Assembly: GCF_014857925.1 (NCBI RefSeq)
Contig: NZ_JACYVZ010000009.1
Coordinates: 22,996-86,995, forward strand
Origin: Cysteiniphilum marinum
GTDB taxonomy: Bacteria; Pseudomonadota; Gammaproteobacteria; Francisellales; Francisellaceae
Reading direction: 5' to 3'
Length of the DNA: 64,000 bases
Shown: positions 34,309 to 43,575 of the stretch, one piece after another
How positions within the stretch are numbered: position 1 is the first letter of the stretch
Layout: the number at the start of each line of letters is the position of its first letter
Made by a program: the position numbers and the translations under genes
The notes under the pieces: model-generated
The model's database searches: none
Told to the model about the DNA's origin: nothing
Seen by the model: only the letters and a program-made list of their open reading frames with translations

Positions 34309-36116
34309 TTATTGGCAATAATCTTTAATAACCACTTCTTATTTCTATTTAATAATTCATATTCGCTTAATGGCTGTTGGTAAGGCACACCCATATATTG
34401 CAAGCTATGCTGGGCAATACTGGCAAAAACAGGTGCTGCGGAGACACCTCCGAATTGATAAAAATGGCTACCTTTAGGATTGTTGATCCAAACAACAATC
34501 GAAAGTCTTGGGTTTTTAACGGGTGCCACACCGGCAAAAATGGCGTTATATTGATTAACAAATTTACCATTGGCAACGCGATGTGAAGTACCCGTTTTAC
34601 CAGCTACATCAAACCCTGGAATGTTAGCAAGTACACCTGTACCATGGATGCTGACGACTGTTTGCAGCATGGCCAATACTTCTTTGGCAATATCTTGAGG
34701 TAATACTTGACGACAATTGATTTCATCTGGGTGTTTTGGCTTGATTAAGCTCACTGGGCAAAGCTTGCCATCATTGCCAAAAATCGTATAAGCATGCGCT
34801 AACTGTAAGGCTGAGCTGCTTAGTGCGTAACCAAATGAGAGTGTGGCAAATTCAAACTCACTTAATGAGCTTAAAGGCGGTAAATAACCATTCGTAGCAC
34901 GTGGGAAATCAATGGTTGATGGTTGTCCAAAGCCTAAACTTGACAGGAAGTTATAAGCTTTTTCTTTATCCAATGTTAAGGTGACTTTACTAACGCCAAC
35001 GTTACTGGATTTCTCAAGAATTTGTGTCAAGGTAATATCACCAAAGTTAGCATCATCACGGATGCGATGATTATGCAGGAAATAATAACCAGGGTTCGTA
35101 TCAATCATACTATCTGGTGTGTATTTGCCTGAAAGAAGTGCTTGAGAGATGAAAAATGGCTTAATGGTAGAGCCCGGTTCAAAGGTCTCGATAACCGGTT
35201 GTAAGGCAATGGCTTTGCCAGTATGCTCCTTGAAGTTATTAGGATTAAAACTAGGGTAACTTGCAAGTGCTAAAATCTCACCATTTTGCGGATCAACAAC
35301 AACAGCAGCGCCTGAGTCGGCATTGCTGTCAATAACCCCTTTTTTAAGCGCTTGATAGGTAAAGCTTTGGATATTGCTATCAATGGTTAAGTAAATACTT
35401 TTACCTAAATGGTAATGTTGCGGTTTATCATTAAAACTGATGGCATGTCCTTTACCATCCAAAGTGCTAGATAGTGCGCCTTCTTTAGCATGCAGCTTAT
35501 CTTGATAAGTTAACATTAAACCGTCTTGCCCTTTATTAGCAATATTGGTGAAACCAATAAGAGGCGCTACCTCATTGGCTTTAGGATAGTAGGTTCTATT
35601 TTGATCTTCAATCTCAACCCCCGGGATATGCAATGCTTTTAAATCATCGATTTTTGAGGGTTCAACAAATTGTGCAGCGATATAATATTGTTTGTTGGGA
35701 TATTTGCTGATAAGTGTTTCAAGGTCACTTAATGAAAGATCATCAATATTTGCCTCATTAATCTTTTGATATTTTTCAGGGTAATCTTTTAAGACTTTGA
35801 TATCTAAAATAACCTTATACAAATTGGTACTGACTGCCAATGGAATACCATTGCGATCATAGATAATGCCACGTGTTGCATCTAAATCAATGGTGCGATG
35901 ACTTTCGTTTTGACCACGATGAGATAGAAAACTGTGATCCTTGGTTTCTAGATAAAACAGGCGATAAATCAATACAAGAAAGACTGCAATAATCAGAAAG
36001 AATGTAAAGAAAAAGCGCCATTTATGCTTTGGTGTACGCTTTGGCTTGTCATTATATGGGTTAGTTTTTTTTGGTTTTTTTAGTTCTTTATCTTTCTTAT
36101 TGTTATATTGTCTCAT
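34305..36116 (-). CDS. ftsI: Peptidoglycan D,D-transpeptidase FtsI (PBP3)
   Basis: This class B penicillin-binding protein cross-links septal peptidoglycan. The 603 residues have a basic cytoplasmic N-terminus, one membrane helix (FFFTFFLIIAVFLVLIYRLF), a dimerisation domain with TRGIIYDRNGIPLAVS, and the transpeptidase domain with the active-site Ser in PGSTIKPF (about residue 316), the SSN motif in EKSSNVGVSK and KTGTSH near 505. The ATG was chosen to begin MRQYNNKK; an upstream in-frame extension of 29 residues looks unlike the family, although no strong ribosome-binding site marks either. It is not in a usual dcw cluster here. Its stop codon overlaps the RTX stop on the other strand, so the two genes converge with no terminator space. 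Confidence 0.93.
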   Translation of the reverse strand: MRQYNNKKDKELKKPKKTNPYNDKPKRTPKHKWRFFFTFFLIIAVFLVLIYRLFYLETKDHSFLSHRGQNESHRTIDLDATRGIIYDRNGIPLAVSTNLYKVILDIKVLKDYPEKYQKINEANIDDLSLSDLETLISKYPNKQYYIAAQFVEPSKIDDLKALHIPGVEIEDQNRTYYPKANEVAPLIGFTNIANKGQDGLMLTYQDKLHAKEGALSSTLDGKGHAISFNDKPQHYHLGKSIYLTIDSNIQSFTYQALKKGVIDSNADSGAAVVVDPQNGEILALASYPSFNPNNFKEHTGKAIALQPVIETFEPGSTIKPFFISQALLSGKYTPDSMIDTNPGYYFLHNHRIRDDANFGDITLTQILEKSSNVGVSKVTLTLDKEKAYNFLSSLGFGQPSTIDFPRATNGYLPPLSSLSEFEFATLSFGYALSSSALQLAHAYTIFGNDGKLCPVSLIKPKHPDEINCRQVLPQDIAKEVLAMLQTVVSIHGTGVLANIPGFDVAGKTGTSHRVANGKFVNQYNAIFAGVAPVKNPRLSIVVWINNPKGSHFYQFGGVSAAPVFASIAQHSLQYMGVPYQQPLSEYELLNRNKKWLLKIIANN

Positions 36117-36220
36117 GCATAAAAATATCGTGGTCACCGTCACAGTTCGAGAGTGTACCGGAAAATGCAGCATTAAGACAACCGCTCGCGCTAGAATTGC
36201 CAATATATTGTCAGTGGTAA

Positions 36221-36249
36221 TTGCGTTTTGTGGCTAATATTGGTATACA
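36221..36249 (+). promoter_or_regulatory. Putative tyrS promoter
   Basis: TTGCGT and TATACA are separated by exactly 17 bp, 82 bases before the tyrS ATG, in the divergent ftsI-tyrS gap. This is a consensus match only. Confidence 0.4.
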
Positions 36250-36330
36250 TAGAGGCAGTTTGAGGGTTATTAAAAATGACTGAAAATATAAAAAAGTAAA
36301 AGTAAGGTAAAAGAAGGTAAATAGATCGCT

Positions 36331-37530
36331 ATGCATAGCATTGAAGAAACATTAAGTGTGATTAGACGTGGCGCCGAAGAGGTGCTTTTAGAAGATGATT
36401 TGATTGCGAAGTTAAAGAAGAAAAAGCCACTTATTGTTAAGTTTGGTTGTGATCCAACGGCACCGGATATTCATTTAGGACACACCGTAGTGATCAATAA
36501 ATTGCGTCAACTGCAAGATTTAGGGCATGAAATCCACTTTTTAATCGGTAACTTTACCGCACAGATTGGTGATCCAACGGGGAAAAATACCACACGTCCA
36601 CCGTTGTCGGCGGCAGATGTCGAAGAGAATGCTAAAACCTATCAAAAGCAGATTTTCAAAATTTTAGATCAAGAAAAAACGCTCGTTAAGCGCAACGGTG
36701 ATTGGTTTGATCAGATGAGTGCAAGTGATATGATTAAGCTTGCATCAAAACAAACTGTTGCCAGAATGCTTGAGCGTGATGATTTTTCTAAGCGTTACAA
36801 GTCTGGGCAAGGTATTGCTATTCATGAGTTTTTATACCCTTTAGTGCAAGGCTATGATTCAGTAGCGATGGTTGCTGATATTGAGTTAGGTGGCACGGAT
36901 CAGAAGTTTAACTTGTTGATGGGGCGTGAGCTGCAAAAGCAAGCAGGACAAGAGCCTCAAGTGATTATCACCATGCCGTTGTTAGAAGGGTTAGATGGTG
37001 TCAAGAAAATGTCTAAATCAGCCAATAACTATATCGGTATTGAAGAGCCTGCAGATGAGATGTTTGGTAAAATCATGTCAATTTCGGATGAGCTGATGTG
37101 GCGTTATTATGAGTTATTAAGCTTTAAACCAATGACTGAAATTGAAAGCTTAAAAGACGCAGTTAACAATGGTCAAAACCCACGTGATGTTAAGATTGAT
37201 TTAGCTAAAGAGATTATTGCGCGCTTTCATGATGAAGCGGCAGCCCAAAAAGCACATCAAAATTTCATCGATCGTTTCCAAAAGAATCAGATGCCTGAGG
37301 AGATGCCAGAAGAGACGATTACATTAGCAAAAGACAATATGCCAATTGCAAATGTCTTAAAGTTGGCAGGTTTGGTCTCAAGCACCTCTGAAGCGATCCG
37401 TATGATCAAGCAAGGTGCGGTTAAAATTAATGGTGATAAGGTTGAGGATACACAGCTTGCATTAAAGCAAAAAACCTCAGACGTTTATCAAGTAGGCAAA
37501 AGAAAGTTTGCCAAGATCACATTGGTATAG
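36331..37530 (+). CDS. tyrS: Tyrosyl-tRNA synthetase
   Basis: This class I synthetase charges tRNA-Tyr. The 399 residues have the HIGH-type motif HLGH in [18 protein letters not shown] (about 48), the tyrosine pocket region [14 protein letters not shown] and [21 protein letters not shown], the KMSKS loop (about 227), and a C-terminal S4-like RNA-binding domain ([20 protein letters not shown]). The [12 protein letters not shown] form belongs to the TyrS type found in many gammaproteobacteria (TyrZ-like subclass). It is followed closely by a small membrane-protein gene. Confidence 0.95.
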   Translation: MHSIEETLSVIRRGAEEVLLEDDLIAKLKKKKPLIVKFGCDPTAPDIHLGHTVVINKLRQLQDLGHEIHFLIGNFTAQIGDPTGKNTTRPPLSAADVEENAKTYQKQIFKILDQEKTLVKRNGDWFDQMSASDMIKLASKQTVARMLERDDFSKRYKSGQGIAIHEFLYPLVQGYDSVAMVADIELGGTDQKFNLLMGRELQKQAGQEPQVIITMPLLEGLDGVKKMSKSANNYIGIEEPADEMFGKIMSISDELMWRYYELLSFKPMTEIESLKDAVNNGQNPRDVKIDLAKEIIARFHDEAAAQKAHQNFIDRFQKNQMPEEMPEETITLAKDNMPIANVLKLAGLVSSTSEAIRMIKQGAVKINGDKVEDTQLALKQKTSDVYQVGKRKFAKITLV

Positions 37531-37556
37531 ACAGTAAAAAAGCAAAAGGAAATAAA

Positions 37557-37754
37557 ATGGAAAAATTTATTCAGGAAGTATTAGTTATTTTTGTGGTATT
37601 AACCGCATTGGTCGTACTTTATCATGTTTTTATCTTTTTATTTTGGATTTTATTAGTTGCGATTGGTGTGGCGATTGTTTATCGCGTGATTAAATTTATT
37701 GTATCTTTGTTCTCTTCAAAGAAAAGCAATACCGTTGAGCACGAAGATTTATAA
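37557..37754 (+). CDS. Small membrane protein
   Basis: This 65-residue protein is mostly hydrophobic from residue 8 to 55, enough for one long or two short membrane helices, with a basic-acidic tail (SSKKSNTVEHEDL). AAAAGGA lies nine bases before the ATG. It sits 26 bases after tyrS and 14 before the lipoprotein gene, so the three are probably co-transcribed. The family is not recognised. Confidence 0.6.
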   Translation: MEKFIQEVLVIFVVLTALVVLYHVFIFLFWILLVAIGVAIVYRVIKFIVSLFSSKKSNTVEHEDL

Positions 37755-37768
37755 TTAATCGGTGCAGT

Positions 37769-38398
37769 GTGAAGCAACTAAAGGCATTAATCCTAAGTGG
37801 AGTGTTAGTGACACTGACTGCTTGTGGTAATCAAGGTAAAGACACATTAAGCAAAGCTGATCTTGAGACAGGTGAGTATGCGGATGAGCTCAAATCACAT
37901 TTAGATGTGCGTCAAGCGCAATTGAATACTCTTTTTGATAATATTCGTATCACCCAAATGCTTGTACATGCCAATAAACGCCTAGCTGAAGAAACGGCAT
38001 TAACGGAAGCGCGTTATCAAGCGATTGATCAGAATATGCAAAAAATGCGCGATACCTATAATGTTCAGCTTTTACTGTATAATGCTTGTGCGGTTAAATT
38101 AAAGCAGTTTCAGGCAGAGCATCCTGCCTTTGTTGAGATTTTTGTTACCGATTTATCGGGCATGAATGTTTGCCAAACCAATATGACGACTGATTTTTAT
38201 CAAGCAGATGAAAAGTGGTGGCAAATGGCTTATCACAATGGTTTAGGTAAGGTGTATTATGGTGAAATTGAATATGATGATAGTGCCTCGGAAGTCGTAG
38301 CACCAATGTATATGCCTATTTATGAACATAAAAAATTAGTCGGTATTGCTAAAGCTTTAGTGGCAATCGAAGATATAAAACTCAGTGAATTTAACTAA
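37769..38398 (+). CDS. Lipoprotein with a PDC/Cache-like sensor domain
   Basis: This 209-residue protein starts with GTG and has a lipoprotein signal (LILSGVLVTLTAC, lipidated Cys19). A helical stretch (about 40-105) precedes a segment FVEIFVTDLSGMNVCQTN ... DFYQADEKWWQMAYHNG ... VVAPMYMPIYEHKKLVGIAKALVAIE. That pattern is the core of PDC/Cache sensor domains normally found outside membrane-bound chemoreceptors and kinases. Here the domain stands alone on a lipid anchor, with no signalling output domain. It would face the periplasm and may bind a small ligand for a partner protein. Its last bases overlap the end of the convergent gene. Confidence 0.65.
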   Translation: MKQLKALILSGVLVTLTACGNQGKDTLSKADLETGEYADELKSHLDVRQAQLNTLFDNIRITQMLVHANKRLAEETALTEARYQAIDQNMQKMRDTYNVQLLLYNACAVKLKQFQAEHPAFVEIFVTDLSGMNVCQTNMTTDFYQADEKWWQMAYHNGLGKVYYGEIEYDDSASEVVAPMYMPIYEHKKLVGIAKALVAIEDIKLSEFN

Positions 38399-39080
38399 TG
38401 GATTCATTGTGGTAAGTTGAGTTTATATAGCATTTCGCTGCGTAAACAATGGCATAAGTGATAGGGATCGCAAGGATACAAAAAATGGCTTTAGAGCCAA
38501 ATGAGCCAAGAATTAATGTGGTTTTGTTAGGAAAAGACCAAAAGACGATAGAGATGAAAATCACGGAATCAATCAATTGACCTAGAATACTTGAAAAGCC
38601 CGAACGTAACCATAAAAAACGTCCTTTAGATAGATCTTTAATTGTCTGAAAGATAAAAACATCAAGAAACTGCGAAATAACAAAACCAATCACTGTACCC
38701 AAAATCACAAGGTTGCTTTTGGCTAAGACATGGGCGTAAACGCTTTGATCGTGCCAACCCGTGGTATGTGGCATAACGACCGAAAGCTCAATAATCAGTA
38801 CGAAAATCACTTGACTGATCACCCCAAGGATTGAGACAAAGTAGGCTTTCTTTTTACCATATAGCTCACAAACTGCATCAATGATAGGGAAAGTGAAAAG
38901 AGCAAAAATAATATTTGAAAAAGGGAAACTTAGCCCTAAATGGACAGGTTTTGTGGCAGTGATTGCTGAAGAAGTCATCGCACAAATAACGATCATTGAT
39001 AGGATTAACAAAATAATAACATGTTTATTAACGCGCTTATCACCTTGTAAGAAATGTTGTTTTGTTGCTGTTGTCATCAT
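38391..39080 (-). CDS. yhhQ: Queuosine-precursor transporter (YhhQ/VUT family)
   Basis: This 229-residue membrane protein has about six helices. The VUT/DUF165 signature is visible: FSNIIFALFTFPIIDAVCELYGKKKAYF, then SQFLDVFIFQTIKDLSKGRFLWLRSGFSSILGQLIDSVIFISI. E. coli YhhQ imports the queuosine precursors preQ0 and preQ1. The start ATG overlaps the rsmB stop (ATGA), with GGGAG just upstream. A longer frame reads into rsmB and is unlikely. It is the last gene of the suhB-rsmB-yhhQ operon. The neighbours all concern RNA modification or maturation, consistent with a tRNA-modification role. Confidence 0.85.
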   Translation of the reverse strand: MMTTATKQHFLQGDKRVNKHVIILLILSMIVICAMTSSAITATKPVHLGLSFPFSNIIFALFTFPIIDAVCELYGKKKAYFVSILGVISQVIFVLIIELSVVMPHTTGWHDQSVYAHVLAKSNLVILGTVIGFVISQFLDVFIFQTIKDLSKGRFLWLRSGFSSILGQLIDSVIFISIVFWSFPNKTTLILGSFGSKAIFCILAIPITYAIVYAAKCYINSTYHNESIS

Positions 39081-40363
39081 GTCTCCCTCATTTTTTGTAA
39101 TAGACAATAGTAAAACCCATCGCCACCATTTTCGGTAGGCAAAATCTGGTAACCATGGATTTGTTTGAGTCTGTTATTCATCATTGGAATATCAATAACA
39201 GTAAACTCAGAATGTGTTTGCAGGAAATTTGCCATTTGTTTGTCATTTTCTTCAGGCAAAATAGAGCAAGTAGCATAGAGAAGTAAGCCACTAGGTTTCA
39301 GATATGTCGCAAGATTATGTAATATACGCTGTTGTATTTGGACAATCTCTTTGACTTCCTCAGGTGTGCGTAGCACTTTGATATCTGGATTGCGTCGAAT
39401 TACACCCGTGGCACTACACGGTGCGTCAATTAATATCTTGTCAAATAAAATACTCTCTTTAAGTGGTGCTGTGGCGTCATGAATTGCAAGGTGAATATTA
39501 AGCTCATTTAACTGTAAACGTGCAAGGTTCTCTTTAATGCGTTCAAAACGCTTGGCATTATTATCCATAATGGTTAATTCAATGTCAGGACAGAGCTCTA
39601 ATAGATGTGCGCTTTTACCACCAGGTGCGGCACAGGCATCAAGAATCTTCTCGTGTGTCTGTGGTGCTAAGATATGTGCGGCTAATTGAGCCGATTGATC
39701 CTGAACGCTGAAAAAACCTTGAGCAAACAAAGGTAATTCATTGATGTTTTGTGCTTCATTTAGTTGAATACAGTTATCAATGGTTGTCGTGTTATAACCA
39801 ATATCATTGCCTTTAAGTGCCTTTAGAAACTGCTCAGGACTTTGTTGTTGATTAAGACGCAGAAAAACAGGCGGTTGGATATTACTATTGGTGACAATGC
39901 TCTCCAACGCATGAGGGTAATGTTTCTTAAGCTTGCCATATAACCAATCAGGCAGTTCTTGAAAGTGATCACAATTTAGCAGTGCTGCTTTATCAATCTG
40001 ACGTAATAAGGCATTAATAAATGACTTGGAGTGATTAATATTTAATTCATCACAGGCATTGACGGTTTCATTAATACAGGCATGCACTGGTTTATGCATA
40101 AAGATAATCTGATATAAACCAATCATTGCTAATAGTCGCACTTTTGGTTTAGTTTTGCCTTCGGCCTGTAGATTAAAAATATACTCAAGGTAAAAAAAAT
40201 GGCGAAAAACGCCATAGCATAATAGATAGACTAAACGGCGATTTTGCTCCGTCAGTGGATAATATTGCAGTGTGGTATCTAAAGACGCTAAGCTGTCTTT
40301 ATGCTGAGTGATTTGATGAATAATAGAACACGCAATAGCGCGTGGATTGGTTAATGTTTTCAT
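39077..40363 (-). CDS. rsmB: 16S rRNA (cytosine-967-C5)-methyltransferase
   Basis: This 428-residue enzyme has an N-terminal NusB-like RNA-binding domain (about 1-135) and a C-terminal Rossmann methyltransferase. Motifs are the SAM loop DACAAPGGKSAHLLEL, the motif IV cysteine in DAPCSATGVIRRNPDIK, and the catalytic cysteine region LLYATCSILPEEN. These three are diagnostic of RsmB/Sun. It begins 12 bases after suhB on the same strand and overlaps the transporter gene downstream. Confidence 0.95.
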   Translation of the reverse strand: MKTLTNPRAIACSIIHQITQHKDSLASLDTTLQYYPLTEQNRRLVYLLCYGVFRHFFYLEYIFNLQAEGKTKPKVRLLAMIGLYQIIFMHKPVHACINETVNACDELNINHSKSFINALLRQIDKAALLNCDHFQELPDWLYGKLKKHYPHALESIVTNSNIQPPVFLRLNQQQSPEQFLKALKGNDIGYNTTTIDNCIQLNEAQNINELPLFAQGFFSVQDQSAQLAAHILAPQTHEKILDACAAPGGKSAHLLELCPDIELTIMDNNAKRFERIKENLARLQLNELNIHLAIHDATAPLKESILFDKILIDAPCSATGVIRRNPDIKVLRTPEEVKEIVQIQQRILHNLATYLKPSGLLLYATCSILPEENDKQMANFLQTHSEFTVIDIPMMNNRLKQIHGYQILPTENGGDGFYYCLLQKMRET

Positions 40364-40375
40364 TGCTTGGATTGA

Positions 40376-41182
40376 TTAGGCTTTTTCAGCAGGTACCAAA
40401 TGAGGTGTTAAAAACTTGGTTAGTTTAGCCACGATACGTGGATTGCCACCAATGAGGCGCCCGTCATCTAGATAGCTAACACCACCATCTAATCCACAAA
40501 GCATGCCCCCTGCTTCTTTAATCATAAGGGCGGCTCCGGCGGTATCCCAGATTTTGGCATCTCTTGATGTCCAAACAGCGTCTAGGTAGCCTGCCGCAAC
40601 ATAGCACATATCAAGTGCTAATGAGCCAGAATAGCGAAGACCTGAGATCTCTTTATGTAGATCAAGTACGGCTTCAGGGTAAGTGTGCGCGAAGACTTTT
40701 TTGCTAAATTTCAAAGCGCCTGAAAACAAGCAACCTGAGAAGTCTTTACGATTAGCAACACGGATGCGCTGACCATTAAGCTGCGCACCTGAGCCTTTGG
40801 TTGCCGTAAATAATTGGTCTAAGTAAGGATTATAAATCACTGCAAGCTCTGTTTTGCCACGAAATTGCATTGCAATTGAGACACAATGATGTGGAATGCC
40901 ATGAATAAAGTTGTTCGTACCATCAATCGGATCAATAATCCATGTATGGTCACTATCTTCATTGCCAAACTCGCCTGATTCTTCAGTAATATAATATTGA
41001 TCTGGAAACGCACGTTGCAAAATATCAATAATTGCCTTTTCAACATCAATATCGACATTCGTAACATAATTATTAGGTGCTTTTGTTTCAACCTTAACGT
41101 TTTGCATGTTTTCACTTGCATTTAAGATCATACGACCTGCTTTACGTGCAGCTTTAACTGCAACATTCATCATTGGATGCAT
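40376..41182 (-). CDS. suhB: Inositol monophosphatase-family protein SuhB
   Basis: This 268-residue magnesium-dependent phosphatase-fold protein has the metal-binding Glu in YYITEESGEFG, the family motif WIIDPIDGTNNFIHGIPH, and the C-terminal motif WDTAGAALMIKEAGG. SuhB in E. coli binds RNA polymerase and helps rRNA transcription and ribosome assembly, besides hydrolysing inositol phosphates. Adjacency to rsmB fits the ribosome link. It diverges from trmJ across an 88-base promoter region. Confidence 0.92.
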   Translation of the reverse strand: MHPMMNVAVKAARKAGRMILNASENMQNVKVETKAPNNYVTNVDIDVEKAIIDILQRAFPDQYYITEESGEFGNEDSDHTWIIDPIDGTNNFIHGIPHHCVSIAMQFRGKTELAVIYNPYLDQLFTATKGSGAQLNGQRIRVANRKDFSGCLFSGALKFSKKVFAHTYPEAVLDLHKEISGLRYSGSLALDMCYVAAGYLDAVWTSRDAKIWDTAGAALMIKEAGGMLCGLDGGVSYLDDGRLIGGNPRIVAKLTKFLTPHLVPAEKA

Positions 41183-41225
41183 GAAAAATACCTTTAGCTT
41201 TTACCCGAATAAAAAATTAGTTGTG

Positions 41226-41231
41226 TATAAT
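41226..41231 (+). promoter_or_regulatory. Putative -10 element for trmJ
   Basis: A perfect TATAAT preceded by TTGTG lies 40 bases before the trmJ ATG. No good -35 is seen at 17 bp. It may also depend on the divergent suhB promoter region. Confidence 0.4.
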
Positions 41232-41270
41232 ACCTGATTTAGTATTAAGGTGATAGTTTCTATTTCAAAG

Positions 41271-42023
41271 ATGTTAAATAAAATTCGGATTATTCTCGTT
41301 GAGACCTCGCATCCTGGTAATATTGGCTCAAGCGCACGTGCGATGCTTAATATGCAGCTGACAGAGCTTTATTTGGTAAATCCCAAGCAGTTGCCAGATG
41401 ACCACAGCATGGCAACAGCGGCGCATGCCACTGATGTTGTTAACAATGCTAAGATTGTACCGACACTGATGGAAGCGCTTGAAGGAGTGGATCTGGTGAT
41501 TGGTACCAGTGCCAGAACACGACGCATGGATTTAACAATGTTGAGCGTTGAAGATGCAGCAGAGCAGGCAATGGCACATGTGAGCAAAGATCTTAATGTG
41601 GCGATTATTTTTGGGCGTGAGCGCACGGGGCTTTTTAATGAAGAGTTGTTGATGTGTCATTATCATGCATTTATTCCAAGCAATGAAGGGTACACCTCAT
41701 TAAACTTGGCGCAAGCTGTGCAAATTGTTGCTTATGAAGTCTTTAAACAATATTTGTCATATAATGATGTTAAAGCCTTGCCAACACAAAACCATGTTCG
41801 TGAAAAAGCCTCTGCCAAAGAAGTCCAAAGTTTTTATGATGAGTTGGCACATAAAATGCAAGTTGTTGGTTTTTTAAATCCTGACAAGCCAGGGCATGTT
41901 GTTGATAAATTAAAGCGACTATTTCAACGTGCACAACTTGAATCACAAGAGATTAATATTCTGCGTGGGTTTTTGGGGCAAATAGATAAAAAAAGTCAAA
42001 GTAGCAATGAAGATAAAGGATAG
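41271..42023 (+). CDS. trmJ: tRNA (cytidine/uridine-32-2'-O)-methyltransferase
   Basis: This 250-residue SPOUT methyltransferase modifies position 32 of the tRNA anticodon loop. The N-terminus IRIILVETSHPGNIGSSARAM and the SAM-knot motifs IIFGRERTGLFNEEL and IPSNEGYTSLNLAQAVQIVAYE are typical of TrmJ. A C-terminal helical region (about 165-250) follows. The ATG was chosen because E. coli TrmJ also begins just before the IRIVLVETSH block; an upstream GTG adds seven residues. It is followed four bases later by rnhB. Confidence 0.92.
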   Translation: MLNKIRIILVETSHPGNIGSSARAMLNMQLTELYLVNPKQLPDDHSMATAAHATDVVNNAKIVPTLMEALEGVDLVIGTSARTRRMDLTMLSVEDAAEQAMAHVSKDLNVAIIFGRERTGLFNEELLMCHYHAFIPSNEGYTSLNLAQAVQIVAYEVFKQYLSYNDVKALPTQNHVREKASAKEVQSFYDELAHKMQVVGFLNPDKPGHVVDKLKRLFQRAQLESQEINILRGFLGQIDKKSQSSNEDKG

Positions 42024-42027
42024 GTAA

Positions 42028-42603
42028 ATGATAATCGTAGGTGTCGATGAAGCAGGACGTGGACCATTGGTTGGTTCAGTCGTTGCTGCGGCTGTGATTT
42101 TAGATCCAGATAAACCAATTGTGGGGTTGATGGATTCAAAGAAGTTAACAGAGAAAAAGCGTGAAGCACTTTTCACTGAAATCACCGATAAAGCAAAGGC
42201 TTATGCAATTGCTGAGTGTAGCGCTAAAGAGATTGATCAGTATAATATTTTACAAGCGAGTTTATTGGCGATGCATCGCGCGGTGGCTAAGCTTGAGATT
42301 GCCTTTGATAAGGTGCTTGTTGATGGTAATCGCCTGCCATTGTGGGATTTTGAGGCAGAAGCGATTATCAAGGGCGATAGTAAAATACAAGAGATAAGTG
42401 CAGCATCGATTCTGGCTAAAGTCTATCGAGATCGTCAAATGATTGAATTAGATCATAAGTATCCAGCTTATCAATTTGCTAAACACAAAGGCTATCCAAC
42501 AAAATTGCATTTGGAATTACTAGAAAAGTATGGTGTGTTGGACATGTATCGCAAGAGCTTTGCACCGGTGGTAAGATGTCTAAAACACAATGTTTATAAT
42601 TGA
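42028..42603 (+). CDS. rnhB: Ribonuclease HII
   Basis: RnhB removes single ribonucleotides and RNA from RNA-DNA hybrids. The 191 residues show the first catalytic Asp-Glu in [20 protein letters not shown], the [11 protein letters not shown] block, the second Asp in [10 protein letters not shown], the third in [23 protein letters not shown], and the C-terminal [17 protein letters not shown]. It is co-transcribed with trmJ. Confidence 0.95.
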   Translation: MIIVGVDEAGRGPLVGSVVAAAVILDPDKPIVGLMDSKKLTEKKREALFTEITDKAKAYAIAECSAKEIDQYNILQASLLAMHRAVAKLEIAFDKVLVDGNRLPLWDFEAEAIIKGDSKIQEISAASILAKVYRDRQMIELDHKYPAYQFAKHKGYPTKLHLELLEKYGVLDMYRKSFAPVVRCLKHNVYN

Positions 42604-42717
42604 TTAGTACTGATCACGTACACGTGCTTGTAAATCACAAAATGAAGCATAGGCTGTTAATGCTCTTTTCCAAGCTGGGGTCTTTGCTTTTTTAGTATTG
42701 TTATCTAAATTTTGCAT
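42604..42717 (-). CDS. 37-residue basic small protein
   Basis: The frame begins MQNLDNNTKKAKTPAWKRAL and ends TAYASFCDLQARVRDQY. An AAGGAG lies six bases before the ATG, an ideal ribosome-binding site, and the gene stops directly against the rnhB stop on the other strand. It is below the length at which genes are usually called. The core AWKRALTAYASFCDLQARVRD could form one amphipathic helix. No family is recognised; it resembles other very small basic proteins only in size. Confidence 0.55.
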   Translation of the reverse strand: MQNLDNNTKKAKTPAWKRALTAYASFCDLQARVRDQY

Positions 42718-42961
42718 GATGTTCTCCTTGTTGAGCGTTTATCGTCGGGACAAATGCAGTATAGACAAAGATTTATAAATAGACAGTTTCAGCAGGGTAA
42801 CGCTGTGTAACAAAATTGATACATGGCGCTAGCTACGATCAGTGTGTATTTTAATCAAGTGTATGGCGATAAAAAGTCAATATCGCGTAGTTTTACGCTA
42901 TTTTTTCTTTGACTTTTAACTATAATGCCCACCTGTGTTAACTAACAATTAAGATGACAGC

Positions 42962-43513
42962 ATGAAAAAATTAATATTTCTTTTAACCTCATTAGCATTG
43001 GCAAATAGTATATTTGCTACCACACTTAAAATAGATGTTGCGACCGAAACAGCGCCTGAAAATATACGTGTTGATTGGTCTGATGGGTATGGTATTGTTT
43101 CTCGTGAAAAAGGCTATAAGATATTTGACTTCAATGTATCAAAAGAAATAGAAAATCACATGGGCATAACACTAAATAATGGTAAAGAGCTTGGGCTTTC
43201 TATTTTAAAAACAGCAAATGACTCACTGGTATTTGAATCTCAAAGCCGATACAGCAGATGCGGTAACTATAGTTATGAAATCATCTACACATTAACACAT
43301 GGAAAAGAGGATTTCAGCAAGTGGGAAACGAAACGTTTAACCCTTAGCTATAAGGATCATGAGAGATATATGATTGTTTCCCCTGAGCAGTTTCATGATT
43401 TGGTCAAAGGTTCTCATCACAAGACTAAAAAAAGCATTCTAGGAAGCTATGATATAAAAGTTATTGTCCACTATAGCGCATCAACTTGGTCATTCTTGCC
43501 TTGGTGCAAGTAA
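42962..43513 (+). CDS. Exported protein of unknown function
   Basis: This 183-residue protein has a signal peptide (MKKLIFLLTSLALANSIFA) and a mature part of about 164 residues with strand-rich sequence and two cysteines (SRCGNYSY and the C-terminal WCK), which could form a disulfide. No family is recognised. It has no close neighbour on the same strand. The 244-base gap before it holds the small protein's promoter region and nothing else that I can support. Confidence 0.6.
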   Translation: MKKLIFLLTSLALANSIFATTLKIDVATETAPENIRVDWSDGYGIVSREKGYKIFDFNVSKEIENHMGITLNNGKELGLSILKTANDSLVFESQSRYSRCGNYSYEIIYTLTHGKEDFSKWETKRLTLSYKDHERYMIVSPEQFHDLVKGSHHKTKKSILGSYDIKVIVHYSASTWSFLPWCK

Positions 43514-43575
43514 TACTTAACTTATCGTAAGTGTGAGTAAAAATTAATCGATTGAGTCTTATTAAATTACATCGT

